Under the pieces are notes generated by a model. It worked only from the letters and a program-made list of their open reading frames with translations. It had not been told where the DNA came from and made no database searches. Of a stretch of 64,000 bases of DNA, positions 26,792 to 35,493 are shown piece after piece. Within the stretch, counting starts at the first letter, position 1. The number at the start of each line of letters is the position of its first letter. The position numbers and the translations under genes are program-made. Origin of the DNA: Altererythrobacter rubellus. Lineage in GTDB: Bacteria; Pseudomonadota; Alphaproteobacteria; Sphingomonadales; Sphingomonadaceae. The stretch is from contig NZ_CP127221.1 of the NCBI RefSeq assembly GCF_030284385.1, positions 372,001 through 436,000 of the forward strand. The letters run 5' to 3'.

Positions 26792-27325
26792 TCAATCTTC
26801 CTCATCTGTCTCGTAATATTGCGGCGCATGGGTGCGTAGCACGTCGAGGATTTTCTCAAGCGCAGTCGGCTCGTCAGTTTCGTCCATCGCCGCCAGTTCG
26901 CGAGCGAGCCGGCTGGAGGCCGCTTCAAAGATCTGGCGCTCCGAATAACTTTGCTCGGGCTGATCTTCGGGGCGGAACAGATCGCGTGTTACCTCAGCGA
27001 TCAATACGATCTCGCCGGAGTTGATCTTCGCTTCGTATTCCTGCGCGCGGCGTGACCACATTGTGCGCTTGACCTTGGGCTTGCCTTTCAGCGTTTCCAT
27101 AGCCTCTTTCAAGGTCGTGTCAGACGACAGCTTGCGCATGCCGATTGATTCTACCTTGTTGGTAGGAACGCGCAGGGTCATGCGTTCCTTCTCGAAGCGC
27201 AGTACATAGAGTTCGAGCTGCATCCCGGCGATTTCTTCATTCTGAAGCTCGATAACACGGCCAACACCGTGCTTGGGATAAACAACATAGTCGCCTACAC
27301 TAAAGGCGAGGGCCTCGTTTGCCAT
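26792..27325 (-). CDS. carD: CarD family transcriptional regulator
   Basis: The 177-residue protein has an N-terminal RNA-polymerase interaction domain (FSVGDYVVYPKHGVGRVIELQNEEIAG..., ~9-35, the CarD/TRCF fold) and a helical C-terminal DNA-binding domain (RRAQEYEAKINSGEIVLIAEVTRDLF ~91-116). CarD proteins contact the polymerase beta subunit and steady open complexes, for example at rRNA promoters. A 269-bp gap with a strong palindrome lies upstream of it. Confidence 0.93.
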   Translation of the reverse strand: MANEALAFSVGDYVVYPKHGVGRVIELQNEEIAGMQLELYVLRFEKERMTLRVPTNKVESIGMRKLSSDTTLKEAMETLKGKPKVKRTMWSRRAQEYEAKINSGEIVLIAEVTRDLFRPEDQPEQSYSERQIFEAASSRLARELAAMDETDEPTALEKILDVLRTHAPQYYETDEED

Positions 27326-27481
27326 GCAAAATCCTTTCTACTGGCACGATCCAAACAGGCAGTCGAAGGAACCTGATCGGGCCTGCCGGGGCAGGCGCCG
27401 CGTTGGTGCCTATCGATGTTTGCTGTTGGCCGAGCCTTCCTATTTTCACCCGAGCGCCGGGACCAATCCGGCGTGGTTGAT

Positions 27482-27500
27482 CAATTGTGTAACACAATTG
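27482..27500. promoter_or_regulatory. Perfect 9-1-9 palindrome upstream of carD
   Basis: CAATTGTGTAACACAATTG is a perfect inverted repeat 157 bp before the carD ATG and 95 bp after the fdxA stop. An AT-rich palindrome of this size in a GC-rich genome looks like an operator for a dimeric regulator. No T-run makes a terminator unlikely. The binding protein is unknown. Confidence 0.5.
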
Positions 27501-27594
27501 GAACAAAATTACGAGTCGCAACCTATTCGGTGCGAAACACGCGCATATCTGGCCGGATTGTCAGGTTTTCAGCAGCCAGGGCACTGATCGCGAA

Positions 27595-27933
27595 TCAGTC
27601 GCCCTCGCCGGGGGCTTCAGTGAAATATTTTTCAAACTTGCCCTCTTCACCCTTGTGATCATCGGCGTCAGCGGGCGGCTCTTTCTGACTGGTGATATTG
27701 GGCCATTCCGCAGAAAACTTGGTGTTGAGCTCGAGCCATTTTTCGAGGCCGTCTTCTGTGTCAGGCAGGATCGCTTCCGCGGGGCATTCCGGCTCACACA
27801 CGCCGCAATCGATGCATTCGGAGGGATTGATGACGAGCATATTCTCGCCCTCATAGAAGCAATCGACAGGGCAAACTTCAACGCAATCGGTGTATTTGCA
27901 TTTGATGCAGGCCTCGGTGACGACATAGGTCAT
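27595..27933 (-). CDS. fdxA: 7Fe ferredoxin FdxA
   Basis: The 112-residue ferredoxin has two cluster motifs near the N-terminus: [17 protein letters not shown] and [12 protein letters not shown]. This is the pattern of seven-iron ([3Fe-4S] + [4Fe-4S]) alphaproteobacterial FdxA, with the family's [15 protein letters not shown] bridge and an extended C-terminal tail. It carries electrons in the cytoplasm. It overlaps the S4-domain gene by 4 bp. Confidence 0.95.
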   Translation of the reverse strand: MTYVVTEACIKCKYTDCVEVCPVDCFYEGENMLVINPSECIDCGVCEPECPAEAILPDTEDGLEKWLELNTKFSAEWPNITSQKEPPADADDHKGEEGKFEKYFTEAPGEGD

Positions 27934-28241
27934 GTGGCGGAATTCCCTTGCAGATTATGTTGCACTTTCGCTGCTAGTGGTTTTTCGCCGCTCCGGTCAA
28001 GCTCCCGATAATGAGAGCGGGCCTTTTCAGGCGAGCCGCGTTGTTCGGGCAGCTCGAGAACCTCGATTATCTTGACCTGAGTGCCAAGCATGAAGGTAAG
28101 CACGTCTCCGACGCGGATCTCCTCGCTGGTGCGGGTAATGTGCCGGCCATTGTGGCGCATGTGTCCGGCATCGACCATGACAGAGGCGCGACTGCGTGTA
28201 CGTGCAATGCGTAAATAGACCAGCAGGCGGTCGATTCGCAT
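27930..28241 (-). CDS. S4-domain RNA-binding protein, Hsp15-like
   Basis: The 103-residue protein begins [34 protein letters not shown], an S4 fold, and goes on with [33 protein letters not shown] as in Hsp15/YrfH-type proteins. These bind RNA, in E. coli free 50S subunits with nascent chains. An in-frame ATG at 28265 overlaps the helicase stop by 1 bp (TAATG) and could be used; the first 8 residues would be unconserved. It couples the helicase gene to fdxA. Confidence 0.87.
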   Translation of the reverse strand: MRIDRLLVYLRIARTRSRASVMVDAGHMRHNGRHITRTSEEIRVGDVLTFMLGTQVKIIEVLELPEQRGSPEKARSHYRELDRSGEKPLAAKVQHNLQGNSAT

Positions 28242-28264
28242 GCCTCTGCAGGCACCTTCGCCCA

Positions 28265-30892
28265 TTAACCGAGCAAATCCCTCAGCGCATCGAACGCGCC
28301 GCTTGCCCGGGCAGGTTCATGAGCGGGCTTGCGCGGTGGTTGGGCGCTGCGGACTTGTGGCTTGCCCTGATTGCTGCTGCGCTTACCGCGCTTACCCTGC
28401 TCCCCGCGATTGTGCTGCGTCCGCCGTTGCGGATTTCCGCCCGGGCGTCTCGGGCGCCAATTCCAACTATCGGGCGTGGCCGGGCCTGATACCCCCTCGG
28501 CCAGCGCTGGTGCAGCAAAGCGCTTGAACCCTGCGCTTCCCAGCAAGCGCAGCACATTGTCTGCTTCAAGCCCGATCGAGATTGGCAATGCCGTGTCAAA
28601 GAAGAAACGCTTAGGCGGTTTGCCGCCTTCAGGCGTTGCCTTGGCGCGCGCATCGAACGCGGCGCGCACAATCTTCTCCGCCAGATCGACGCGGATCATC
28701 TGTGACCCGGCGGGGCGGTATCCGGCTGGTGCTTGTTTCACATCTTTGAGCACTGGCAACATCGCTTCGTTCAGCGGCTGCTTGTCTACCCCGAGCGCGT
28801 GCAGCAGCTGACGGGGTGCGGGTTTGAGCAAAGCATGTGCGAATATATCAAGCGCGCCGAATACCACACCCAGCTTGCGCAGAAAGGGGCGCATTTCCTT
28901 GGGCAGATGCTGCAAGCCCGCATCTTCGCGCGTCACCACCCCGTGGCCGGCAATAACGGTGTGCAATAAAGCGCGCGCCTCTGACCCGGCGGCCGGGTCC
29001 TGAGCGGCCGCAGCCAGCTTGCGCAAGGGCTCGAGTGGCTCAAGTCTTATGTCTAACCAGTTCTGCAAAGCCGCCTCAAAACTGAGCCGCGATGCCTCCG
29101 GCAGCGCGCTCAATTCGCGCACAAATGCAATTCGGGCGGTTCCGAAGTCGTCGCTCAGCTCGATAGTGGCCAGCTTGTGCTCGCCCCACAGAATCGCGCC
29201 ATTGCCGATCGTCAACTCGCCTATGCCGTCACCGGCAAGCCATTGGGCACGCTGCGCCAACAGCGCCGGCAAAGCCTTTTCACCCGCAGCGAGCAACATC
29301 TTGCGATCGGCAACTGTCGCATCCGGTGCGACCGCAAACCGAAAGCCGTCCAGCCGACCAATCAGCTCACCGTCGACTGTAAGCGTGCCATCAGGGGCGA
29401 GTTCGACCGGCAATGCACTTCCATCCTGGCCCAGCGATTTCATCAAAAGCGACGTCCTTCGGTTTACAAATCTCTCTGTCAGCCGCGCATGCAGCGCATC
29501 CGACAGTTTGGCTTCGACTGCGCGCGCGCGAGCAAACATCTCGTCACGCGCCAATACCCAGTCCGGCCGCTGGCAGATATAGGCCCAAGTTCGGATCGCG
29601 GCTATCCTTCCTTGCAAAGTGTCGATGTCTCCCTGCATGCGATCAAGCTCTGCAATGCGTGCGGCGACAAAATCGGCGCCGAGATAGCCTTCGCGAAGAT
29701 CCTGCCACAATCTTTTGACGAAACTGGCATGGACGCCCGCACCCACGGAGCGGAAATCGGGCAGCGAACAGGCTTCCCAGAACCGGCGGACAGATCCGGC
29801 ACCCTTAACGCTGTCAGCAATCGGATCTTCAGACAGCCGTTTCAAGACGGCCAAGTCGATCGCTTCCGGTGCGGGCCGAAGCTCTGGCTCATCAGGCTTC
29901 ATTTCCAGGTCGGCGATCAGGGTTGCGAGATTGTCGAATCGTGGCTCGGCCTCGCGCCAGAACAAATGCGTCAATGGCGCGAAGCGATGCTCTTCGATCG
30001 CATAGATCTCTTCATCGGTGAATTCGGCGGGCGTGCCCTTGCCATCGCGCATGCCCGAGAGCGCTCCGAAAGTGCCGTCGCGCTGATGCCGCCCGGCGCG
30101 GCCTGCAATTTGCCCCATTTCGGCAGGGGTCAGTCGGCGTTTGCGTTTGCCATCGAATTTTGAGAGGCCCGCAAAGGCAACATGGTGCAAATCGAGGTTC
30201 AATCCCATGCCGATTGCGTCGGTGGCGACGATGTAATCAACCTCACCATTCTGGAACAATTCAACCTGCTTGTTTCGGGTTTCCGGTGAAAGCGCTCCCA
30301 TCACCACTGCGGCCCCGCCTCTGAACCTGCGCAAAGCCTCTGCCATGGCGTAAACCTGGTCGGTGCCGAATGCGACGACCGCGCTGCGTGGCGGTAGCCG
30401 CGACAATTTGCAGCTTCCGGCGTGGCTGAGCGTCGAAAAACGAGGTCGCTCGACCATTTCCGCGCGCGGAATAAGTTTTCTGACCAGGGGTTCGAGCGTT
30501 GTCGAGCCGAGAATCATGGTTTCCTCGCGGCCGCGCGCGTTGAGCAAGCGATCTGTAAAGATATGCCCGCGTTCCGGGTCAGCGCCGATCTGCGCTTCAT
30601 CGAGTGCCACGAAGGCGTGCGGACCGTCTTTCCCCGCTCCCAGCCGATCCATGGCCTCCGCGGTGCAGCAGAAGTACCGCGCGTCGGGCGGTTCAATCCG
30701 TTCTTCACCGGTGATCAGGGCGACCGCCTTGTCACCTTTGATTGCACGAACCCGATCATAGACTTCGCGCGCCAGCAACCGCAGCGGAAATCCCATCATG
30801 CCCGAGGAATGTCCGCACATCCGTTCGATCGCCAAATGGGTTTTGCCGGTATTGGTGGGCCCGAGAACCGCCTTGATGGTGCTGTCGCTCAC
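28265..30892 (-). CDS. SUV3-like DEAD-box superfamily 2 helicase
   Basis: The 875-residue helicase is related to mitochondrial SUV3. Motif I is GPTNTGKTHLAIERM (~10-24), motif II DEAQIG, motif III GSTTLEPLV, and the second RecA domain has ATDAIGMGLNLD and QIAGRAGRHQRDGTFG. The C-terminal third is basic with a Gly/Arg/Gln-rich tail (RPGGNPQRRTQHNRGEQGKRGK). SUV3 proteins unwind RNA with PNPase. The GTG at 30892 is chosen: the frame is open back to 31228, but that part is unconserved and overlaps the divergent peptidase gene. Confidence 0.87.
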   Translation of the reverse strand: MSDSTIKAVLGPTNTGKTHLAIERMCGHSSGMMGFPLRLLAREVYDRVRAIKGDKAVALITGEERIEPPDARYFCCTAEAMDRLGAGKDGPHAFVALDEAQIGADPERGHIFTDRLLNARGREETMILGSTTLEPLVRKLIPRAEMVERPRFSTLSHAGSCKLSRLPPRSAVVAFGTDQVYAMAEALRRFRGGAAVVMGALSPETRNKQVELFQNGEVDYIVATDAIGMGLNLDLHHVAFAGLSKFDGKRKRRLTPAEMGQIAGRAGRHQRDGTFGALSGMRDGKGTPAEFTDEEIYAIEEHRFAPLTHLFWREAEPRFDNLATLIADLEMKPDEPELRPAPEAIDLAVLKRLSEDPIADSVKGAGSVRRFWEACSLPDFRSVGAGVHASFVKRLWQDLREGYLGADFVAARIAELDRMQGDIDTLQGRIAAIRTWAYICQRPDWVLARDEMFARARAVEAKLSDALHARLTERFVNRRTSLLMKSLGQDGSALPVELAPDGTLTVDGELIGRLDGFRFAVAPDATVADRKMLLAAGEKALPALLAQRAQWLAGDGIGELTIGNGAILWGEHKLATIELSDDFGTARIAFVRELSALPEASRLSFEAALQNWLDIRLEPLEPLRKLAAAAQDPAAGSEARALLHTVIAGHGVVTREDAGLQHLPKEMRPFLRKLGVVFGALDIFAHALLKPAPRQLLHALGVDKQPLNEAMLPVLKDVKQAPAGYRPAGSQMIRVDLAEKIVRAAFDARAKATPEGGKPPKRFFFDTALPISIGLEADNVLRLLGSAGFKRFAAPALAEGVSGPATPDSWNWRPRRPGGNPQRRTQHNRGEQGKRGKRSSNQGKPQVRSAQPPRKPAHEPARASGAFDALRDLLG

Positions 30893-31104
30893 AATGCCCT
30901 TAGTGGCATCGCGCGCGGGCCGCGGCAACCGCCTGATGCCCACGCCGTGCCGCTTCTCAACACTTCGTCGCCTTGGGGACTCATCTGGTCGATGATTAAG
31001 GCGCAATTTACTTTGATCTGCGAGAAATCTTCGCCAATAAACCGAACAGGGACGTTCGATTGGGATGTAGCGCTGTTTTGGCGCCATCTGGGAGTTGAGA
31101 TCAA

Positions 31105-32760
31105 TTGGATCACATGCGCGACATGGGCAGCGGTGATGACAAGCCACTGGGCGATCCGTCCTTAGGCGCGTTCGATCCTGAAGAGCGGATGCTTGACTTC
31201 GGTGAAGCCGGTTCTGCTCGTGCGTCACGTAAGTCGTCAGACAATGCCAAAATCGTCTTGAAGCGTGTCAGTGGTTGGCGATCTCGCTATGAAGAATGGC
31301 GCGATGAAACTTCGCGCAAGCTAGAGCGGGTAGATCTCGCTCCTGACCTGGCGCAGAATATCGGAAGCGGAACCTGGTTTCGCGGTCTTGGCACGATGCT
31401 TGGCCTAGGCGCGGTCGCGCTATTGTTGTGGCCAGACTTCGCACCGCTCGAGGCAAGGCCTGCCATGGCGCTGGACGAAGTGGCGCTAGACGAATTTCGC
31501 AGCCACATGATCATGCCCTTGGCGCTTGGCGCTGACAGCGGGCGTCAGATGGGCGCCGGGCCCAAGGTCCGCGCGCTTGAGGCGGCACCAGAACGCCCTC
31601 AGATAGAGCTCGTCGCGACATTGGGGCGCGGAGACAGTTTTGACCGTATGCTTCAACGTGCCGGATTGAGCTCTGCCGATGCGTCGCGCGTGCAGGAGCT
31701 GATCGGCGGCGCCATCGAGATGGAAGAGCTTACTGCCGGCACCCGCTTTGACATTGTGCTGGGTCGCCGCGTGGCAGAGGGTACACCGCGGCCACTCGAT
31801 GAGTTGTCCTTCCGGGCCAAGTTCGATCTTGAGTTGCGGGTAGAAAACAACGACGGCCGCCTGTCTTTGCGTCGCAACACAATTCGCGTCGATGACACGC
31901 CGCTGCGCATTCGCGGCACTGTCGGGCAGAGCTTGTACCGTTCAGCGCGCGCCGCAGGCGCACCTGCTAGTGCGGTGCAGGATTTCATCAAGGCGCTGGA
32001 TGGCCAGATTGACCTCAACCGCAGCGTCCGTTCGACCGACGAGTTCGACATGATTGTTGCTTACCGCCGCGCCGCAACGGGTGAGCGGCAGGCAGGCCAG
32101 GTGCTCTATGCGGGGATTGAGCGCGATGGTGAACCCAAGACGCAGCTGATGCGCTGGGGAGAGGACGGCATTTTTTATGAAGCATCCGGCGTTGGCGAGC
32201 AGCGAAACGGATTGATCGCGCCTGTGCCGGGCAGGATCACCTCCGGCTTCGGGATGCGTCGTCATCCGATATTGGGGTATCGCCGTATGCATTCCGGCAT
32301 CGATTTCCGCGCCCGCCATGGCACGCCTATCGTTGCTGTCTCGGACGCGCGAGTGAGCGCGGCGGGGCGAATGGGTGGTTGTGGCAACGGGGTGCGGCTC
32401 GATCACGGCAATGGGCTGTCGACCCGTTACTGCCATATGAGCCGGATCGCCGCCAGCCGCGGGCAAAGTGTCCGGCGCGGTCAGGTTATCGGCTATGTCG
32501 GATCAACCGGTCTCTCGACCGGCCCGCACTTGCACTATGAAATGTATCGGGGTGGACGCGCGATAGATCCGCGGGGAGTGCGGTTCGTCCGTCGCGCTCA
32601 GCTTGAGGGCCGTGAATTGGTCGACTTCCGGGCCGCCTTGGCGCGTCTTAAAGAGGTTGAGCCGGGCGCTGCTCTGGTGGATCTCGAAATCCGCCCTGAA
32701 GAAGTGGCGGAACCGGAGCGTGAGATCGAAAAGCTCGATAATCCGCTTCAAGTCAGCTGA
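31105..32760 (+). CDS. M23 family metallopeptidase (LytM type) 1
   Basis: The ~551-residue protein has one membrane helix near residues 90-108 (WFRGLGTMLGLGAVALLLWP), a central domain with GDSFDRMLQRAGLSS and GTVGQSLYRSARAAG as in LasA/OapA-type peptidases, and a C-terminal LytM domain. The zinc ligands are all present: H396/D400 in HSGID and H475/H477 in PHLHYE. It should be an active murein endopeptidase in the periplasm. The start may be TTG 31105 (GGGAG 10 bp before) or ATG 31114. Confidence 0.9.
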   Translation: MDHMRDMGSGDDKPLGDPSLGAFDPEERMLDFGEAGSARASRKSSDNAKIVLKRVSGWRSRYEEWRDETSRKLERVDLAPDLAQNIGSGTWFRGLGTMLGLGAVALLLWPDFAPLEARPAMALDEVALDEFRSHMIMPLALGADSGRQMGAGPKVRALEAAPERPQIELVATLGRGDSFDRMLQRAGLSSADASRVQELIGGAIEMEELTAGTRFDIVLGRRVAEGTPRPLDELSFRAKFDLELRVENNDGRLSLRRNTIRVDDTPLRIRGTVGQSLYRSARAAGAPASAVQDFIKALDGQIDLNRSVRSTDEFDMIVAYRRAATGERQAGQVLYAGIERDGEPKTQLMRWGEDGIFYEASGVGEQRNGLIAPVPGRITSGFGMRRHPILGYRRMHSGIDFRARHGTPIVAVSDARVSAAGRMGGCGNGVRLDHGNGLSTRYCHMSRIAASRGQSVRRGQVIGYVGSTGLSTGPHLHYEMYRGGRAIDPRGVRFVRRAQLEGRELVDFRAALARLKEVEPGAALVDLEIRPEEVAEPEREIEKLDNPLQVS

Positions 32761-32814
32761 GGCTGGGCGTTGATAGATTGCTAAGCGATAGATAATGCGG
32801 CAACACTCTGGCCT

Positions 32815-33810
32815 ATGAGTGGATCGTACCCGAATGTGCGCATGCGGCGCACCCGAGCCAGCGGCTGGGCCCGCAATATGTATCGCGAAACCGTGATGAC
32901 GCCTGCGGACCTGATCTGGCCGTTGTTTGTCACTGAAGGCAGCGGCGTGGAAGAGCCGATCGCAACGCTCCCCGGCGTATCGCGTTGGTCGATTGACGGT
33001 ATCGCGGCTCGTGCGAGGGAGGCGGTCGAGCTGGGCATTCCGTGTGTTGCGCTGTTCCCTAACACGCCCGCGGACAAACGCAGCGATGATGGGGCAGAGG
33101 CGCTCAACCCGGACAATCTGATGTGCCGAGCGATCAAAGCAATCCGTGATGCTTGCGGCAGCGATATCGGCATCCTCACCGATGTCGCGCTCGATCCTTA
33201 TACGGCGCACGGGCAAGACGGGCTAATCGATGCCGCAGGGTATGTCGTTAATGACGACACTGTAGCCGTGCTCGTCGATCAATCGCTCAATCAGGCAGAG
33301 GCAGGCGCGGACATCATCGCGCCATCAGACATGATGGATGGCCGGGTGCATGCGATTCGCTTGGCGCTGGAGATGAACGGGCACCCAAATGTCCAGATCA
33401 TGAGCTATGCTGCCAAATACGCCAGCGCATTCTACGGCCCGTTTCGCGATGCGGTGGGTTCAAGTGGGCTGCTCAAAGGCGACAAGAAAACCTACCAGAT
33501 GGATCCGGCCAATAGCGACGAAGCGCTGCGCGAAGTTGCGCTGGACATTGCGGAAGGCGCCGACAGTGTGATGGTGAAGCCCGGCCTTGCCTATCTGGAT
33601 ATTATCTACCGCGTGAAGCAGGAGTTTGGCATTCCCGTGTTCGCCTATCAGGTGAGCGGCGAATATGCGATGATCGAGGCCGCGCAGGCTGCCGGTATCG
33701 GGGACCGTGATGCGTTGCTGATGGAAAAACTGATCGCCTTCAAGCGCGCCGGTTGCAGCGGAGTGCTGACCTATCATGCGCCGGTGGCTGCGCGCATTCT
33801 CAATTGCTGA
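32815..33810 (+). CDS. hemB: Delta-aminolevulinic acid dehydratase
   Basis: The 331-residue porphobilinogen synthase carries the Schiff-base lysines in SYAAKYASAFYGPFRDA (~197-213) and the MVKPGLAYLDII block (~250-261). The segment VALDPYTAHGQDG (~124-136) is the alphaproteobacterial magnesium-type version with no Cys-rich zinc site. It joins two ALA molecules to porphobilinogen. With hemE and hemJ it makes three heme genes in the window. Confidence 0.97.
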   Translation: MSGSYPNVRMRRTRASGWARNMYRETVMTPADLIWPLFVTEGSGVEEPIATLPGVSRWSIDGIAARAREAVELGIPCVALFPNTPADKRSDDGAEALNPDNLMCRAIKAIRDACGSDIGILTDVALDPYTAHGQDGLIDAAGYVVNDDTVAVLVDQSLNQAEAGADIIAPSDMMDGRVHAIRLALEMNGHPNVQIMSYAAKYASAFYGPFRDAVGSSGLLKGDKKTYQMDPANSDEALREVALDIAEGADSVMVKPGLAYLDIIYRVKQEFGIPVFAYQVSGEYAMIEAAQAAGIGDRDALLMEKLIAFKRAGCSGVLTYHAPVAARILNC

Positions 33811-33811
33811 C

Positions 33812-34372
33812 ATGAACGAAGGATTCCAGCACGAAACCGAGCGGTTGATCCTACGCGATTGGCGCGAGGACGATTGGCTCCCGTTTTGGGAAGGCACCAA
33901 TACGCCCAATGTGATGCGCTGGCTTGGCGGGGTGTGCGACGCGGAAAAGCGGCAGGCAGCGCAGGACCGGCTTTTGTCCTACACTCTGGACCACGGGCAC
34001 ACCTTCTGGTGTGTCGAGCGCAAGGATGACGGTGCCATTCTGGGTTTTTGCGGGCTCAAGCGCTGCAATCAGAAGGGCGGCCCGATCGGTATGATGGAGG
34101 TCGGGTGGCGGTTGAGAGAAGACGCCTGGGGCAAAGGCTATGCCAAGGAAGCAGCGGTTGCGTCGCTTGATCTGGCTTTTGAACGTTTCGGCGCGGATGA
34201 AGTGATTGCGCTGACCGTTCAAGGTAATGCGCCAAGTTGGGGGCTGATGATCAAGCTCGGCATGGTGCGGCGCGAAGACCTTGATTTCGAGAACGCCGAT
34301 TTCACGCCCGATACTCCCCTGATCATCGTCTACTCGATTGATCGTGCAAGCCGGGAAGCGCAGCATGCCTGA
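33812..34372 (+). CDS. GNAT family N-acetyltransferase 1 (RimJ/RimL-like)
   Basis: The 186-residue protein begins FQHETERLILRDWREDDW, the usual opening of RimJ/RimL-type GNATs, and has an acetyl-CoA pocket block MEVGWRLREDAWGKGYAKEAA (~104-124) and NAPSWGLMIKLGMVRREDLDF. It likely acetylates an amine on a small molecule or protein; the target is unknown. It starts 1 bp after the hemB stop and overlaps the next GNAT by 8 bp. Confidence 0.9.
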   Translation: MNEGFQHETERLILRDWREDDWLPFWEGTNTPNVMRWLGGVCDAEKRQAAQDRLLSYTLDHGHTFWCVERKDDGAILGFCGLKRCNQKGGPIGMMEVGWRLREDAWGKGYAKEAAVASLDLAFERFGADEVIALTVQGNAPSWGLMIKLGMVRREDLDFENADFTPDTPLIIVYSIDRASREAQHA

Positions 34373-34919
34373 TATCGTAATCGAAACCGAGCGGCTGATT
34401 CTGCGCAAGATCGAGGAAAGCGATGCGGCGCTTCAGTATGAATTGCTCAACACGCCAGCCGTGATGGAATGTTTGGGCGGCGTCAAAGAGTTCCACGAGA
34501 TCGAAGCGAAGCACGCCAAATCAATGAGCTGGTTTGCACGTGAAGGCTTTGGTTTCATGATGTTGATCGAGAAGTCGACCGGAGAGCTGGTTGGCCATTG
34601 CGGGATGAAGCGGGTCGACAATCCGCTCGCGCCCAACGTTGGTGATCACGAGATCGGCTGGCTGGTGCGCGAGGACCGCTGGCGGCACGGTTATGCCAAT
34701 GAATCCATGCGCGCGGTGATCAATTGGGCGTTTGACAGTATTGGCGTGCCATATCTCGTTGCGATCACGAGTGAGCGCAACGAGGCCAGCTGGCGTTTCA
34801 TGGAGAAGCTGGGCATGGAGCGTCGCAAGGATCTCGACTTTGATGACCCTGCGTACGATCCGCGTGATAACCCGGCGATACAATATTCGCTTTCAAGAGA
34901 GCAGTGGGAGACAAAATAA
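34365..34919 (+). CDS. GNAT family N-acetyltransferase 2 (paralog of the preceding gene)
   Basis: The 184-residue protein shares layout with the previous GNAT: IETERLILRKIEESD at the start, HEIGWLVREDRWRHGYANESM as acetyl-CoA block, and NEASWRFMEKLGMERRKDLDF near the end. The two look like a tandem duplication that has diverged. It overlaps its neighbour by 8 bp upstream and shares one base with the carbonic anhydrase ATG (TAATG), so hemB, both GNATs and the anhydrase probably form one operon. Confidence 0.9.
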   Translation: MPDIVIETERLILRKIEESDAALQYELLNTPAVMECLGGVKEFHEIEAKHAKSMSWFAREGFGFMMLIEKSTGELVGHCGMKRVDNPLAPNVGDHEIGWLVREDRWRHGYANESMRAVINWAFDSIGVPYLVAITSERNEASWRFMEKLGMERRKDLDFDDPAYDPRDNPAIQYSLSREQWETK

Positions 34920-35485
34920 TGTTCCGGCCCGGCGTAAACATCATCCCGATCCACGGTAAAGTGCCGCATATTCATGACACCGCTTTTATCGCTCCAGGCT
35001 GCACCATCATCGGCGATGTCACGATCGGCGCGGAGAGCTCGATCTGGTACAATTGTGTGTTGCGCGCCGATGTCAGCCGGATCGAGATCGGGCAGCGGAC
35101 CAATATCCAGGATGGCACGGTATGTCATTGCGACCCGCCGCGCCCTGGTGATGAAGAGGGCTCACCTCTGATCATAGGTGATGACGTACTGATCGGGCAT
35201 ATGGCGATGGTGCATGGGTGCACGATCAAAGACCGCGGCTTTGTGGGCCTTGGCGCAATCGCCATGAACAAGGCTGTGATCGGCCATGATGCCATGCTGG
35301 CGGCGGGCGCGATGCTGACCGAAGGCAAGGTGATGGAAGACCGTATGCTGTGGGCGGGGCGCCCGGCCAAGCCTATGAGAGAGCTATCCGATGCTGCGAT
35401 TGCCGGCATGCGGATGGGCGTGGCGCACTATGCCGAGAATGCCAAGCACCACGCTATCGCGGTTTTTGAAGCCGGACTGAAATAG
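34919..35485 (+). CDS. Gamma-carbonic anhydrase family protein
   Basis: The 188-residue left-handed beta-helix protein shows hexapeptide repeats: AFIAPGCTIIGDVTIGAESSIWYNCVLRADVSRIEIG (~22-58). Candidate zinc His residues lie in the VCHCDPP, IGHMAMVHGC and adjoining segments, and the QDGTVCH block is typical. Relatives include CaiE/YrdA-type proteins, many without proven anhydrase activity. It is the last gene of the hemB run and is convergent with the S9 peptidase. Confidence 0.9.
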   Translation: MFRPGVNIIPIHGKVPHIHDTAFIAPGCTIIGDVTIGAESSIWYNCVLRADVSRIEIGQRTNIQDGTVCHCDPPRPGDEEGSPLIIGDDVLIGHMAMVHGCTIKDRGFVGLGAIAMNKAVIGHDAMLAAGAMLTEGKVMEDRMLWAGRPAKPMRELSDAAIAGMRMGVAHYAENAKHHAIAVFEAGLK

Positions 35486-35493
35486 CCGCTTGG

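Noticed and set aside
30893..31228. N-terminal extension of the SUV3-like helicase
   Set aside because: The frame is open but unconserved and overlaps the start of the divergent M23 gene; GTG 30892 gives the family start.
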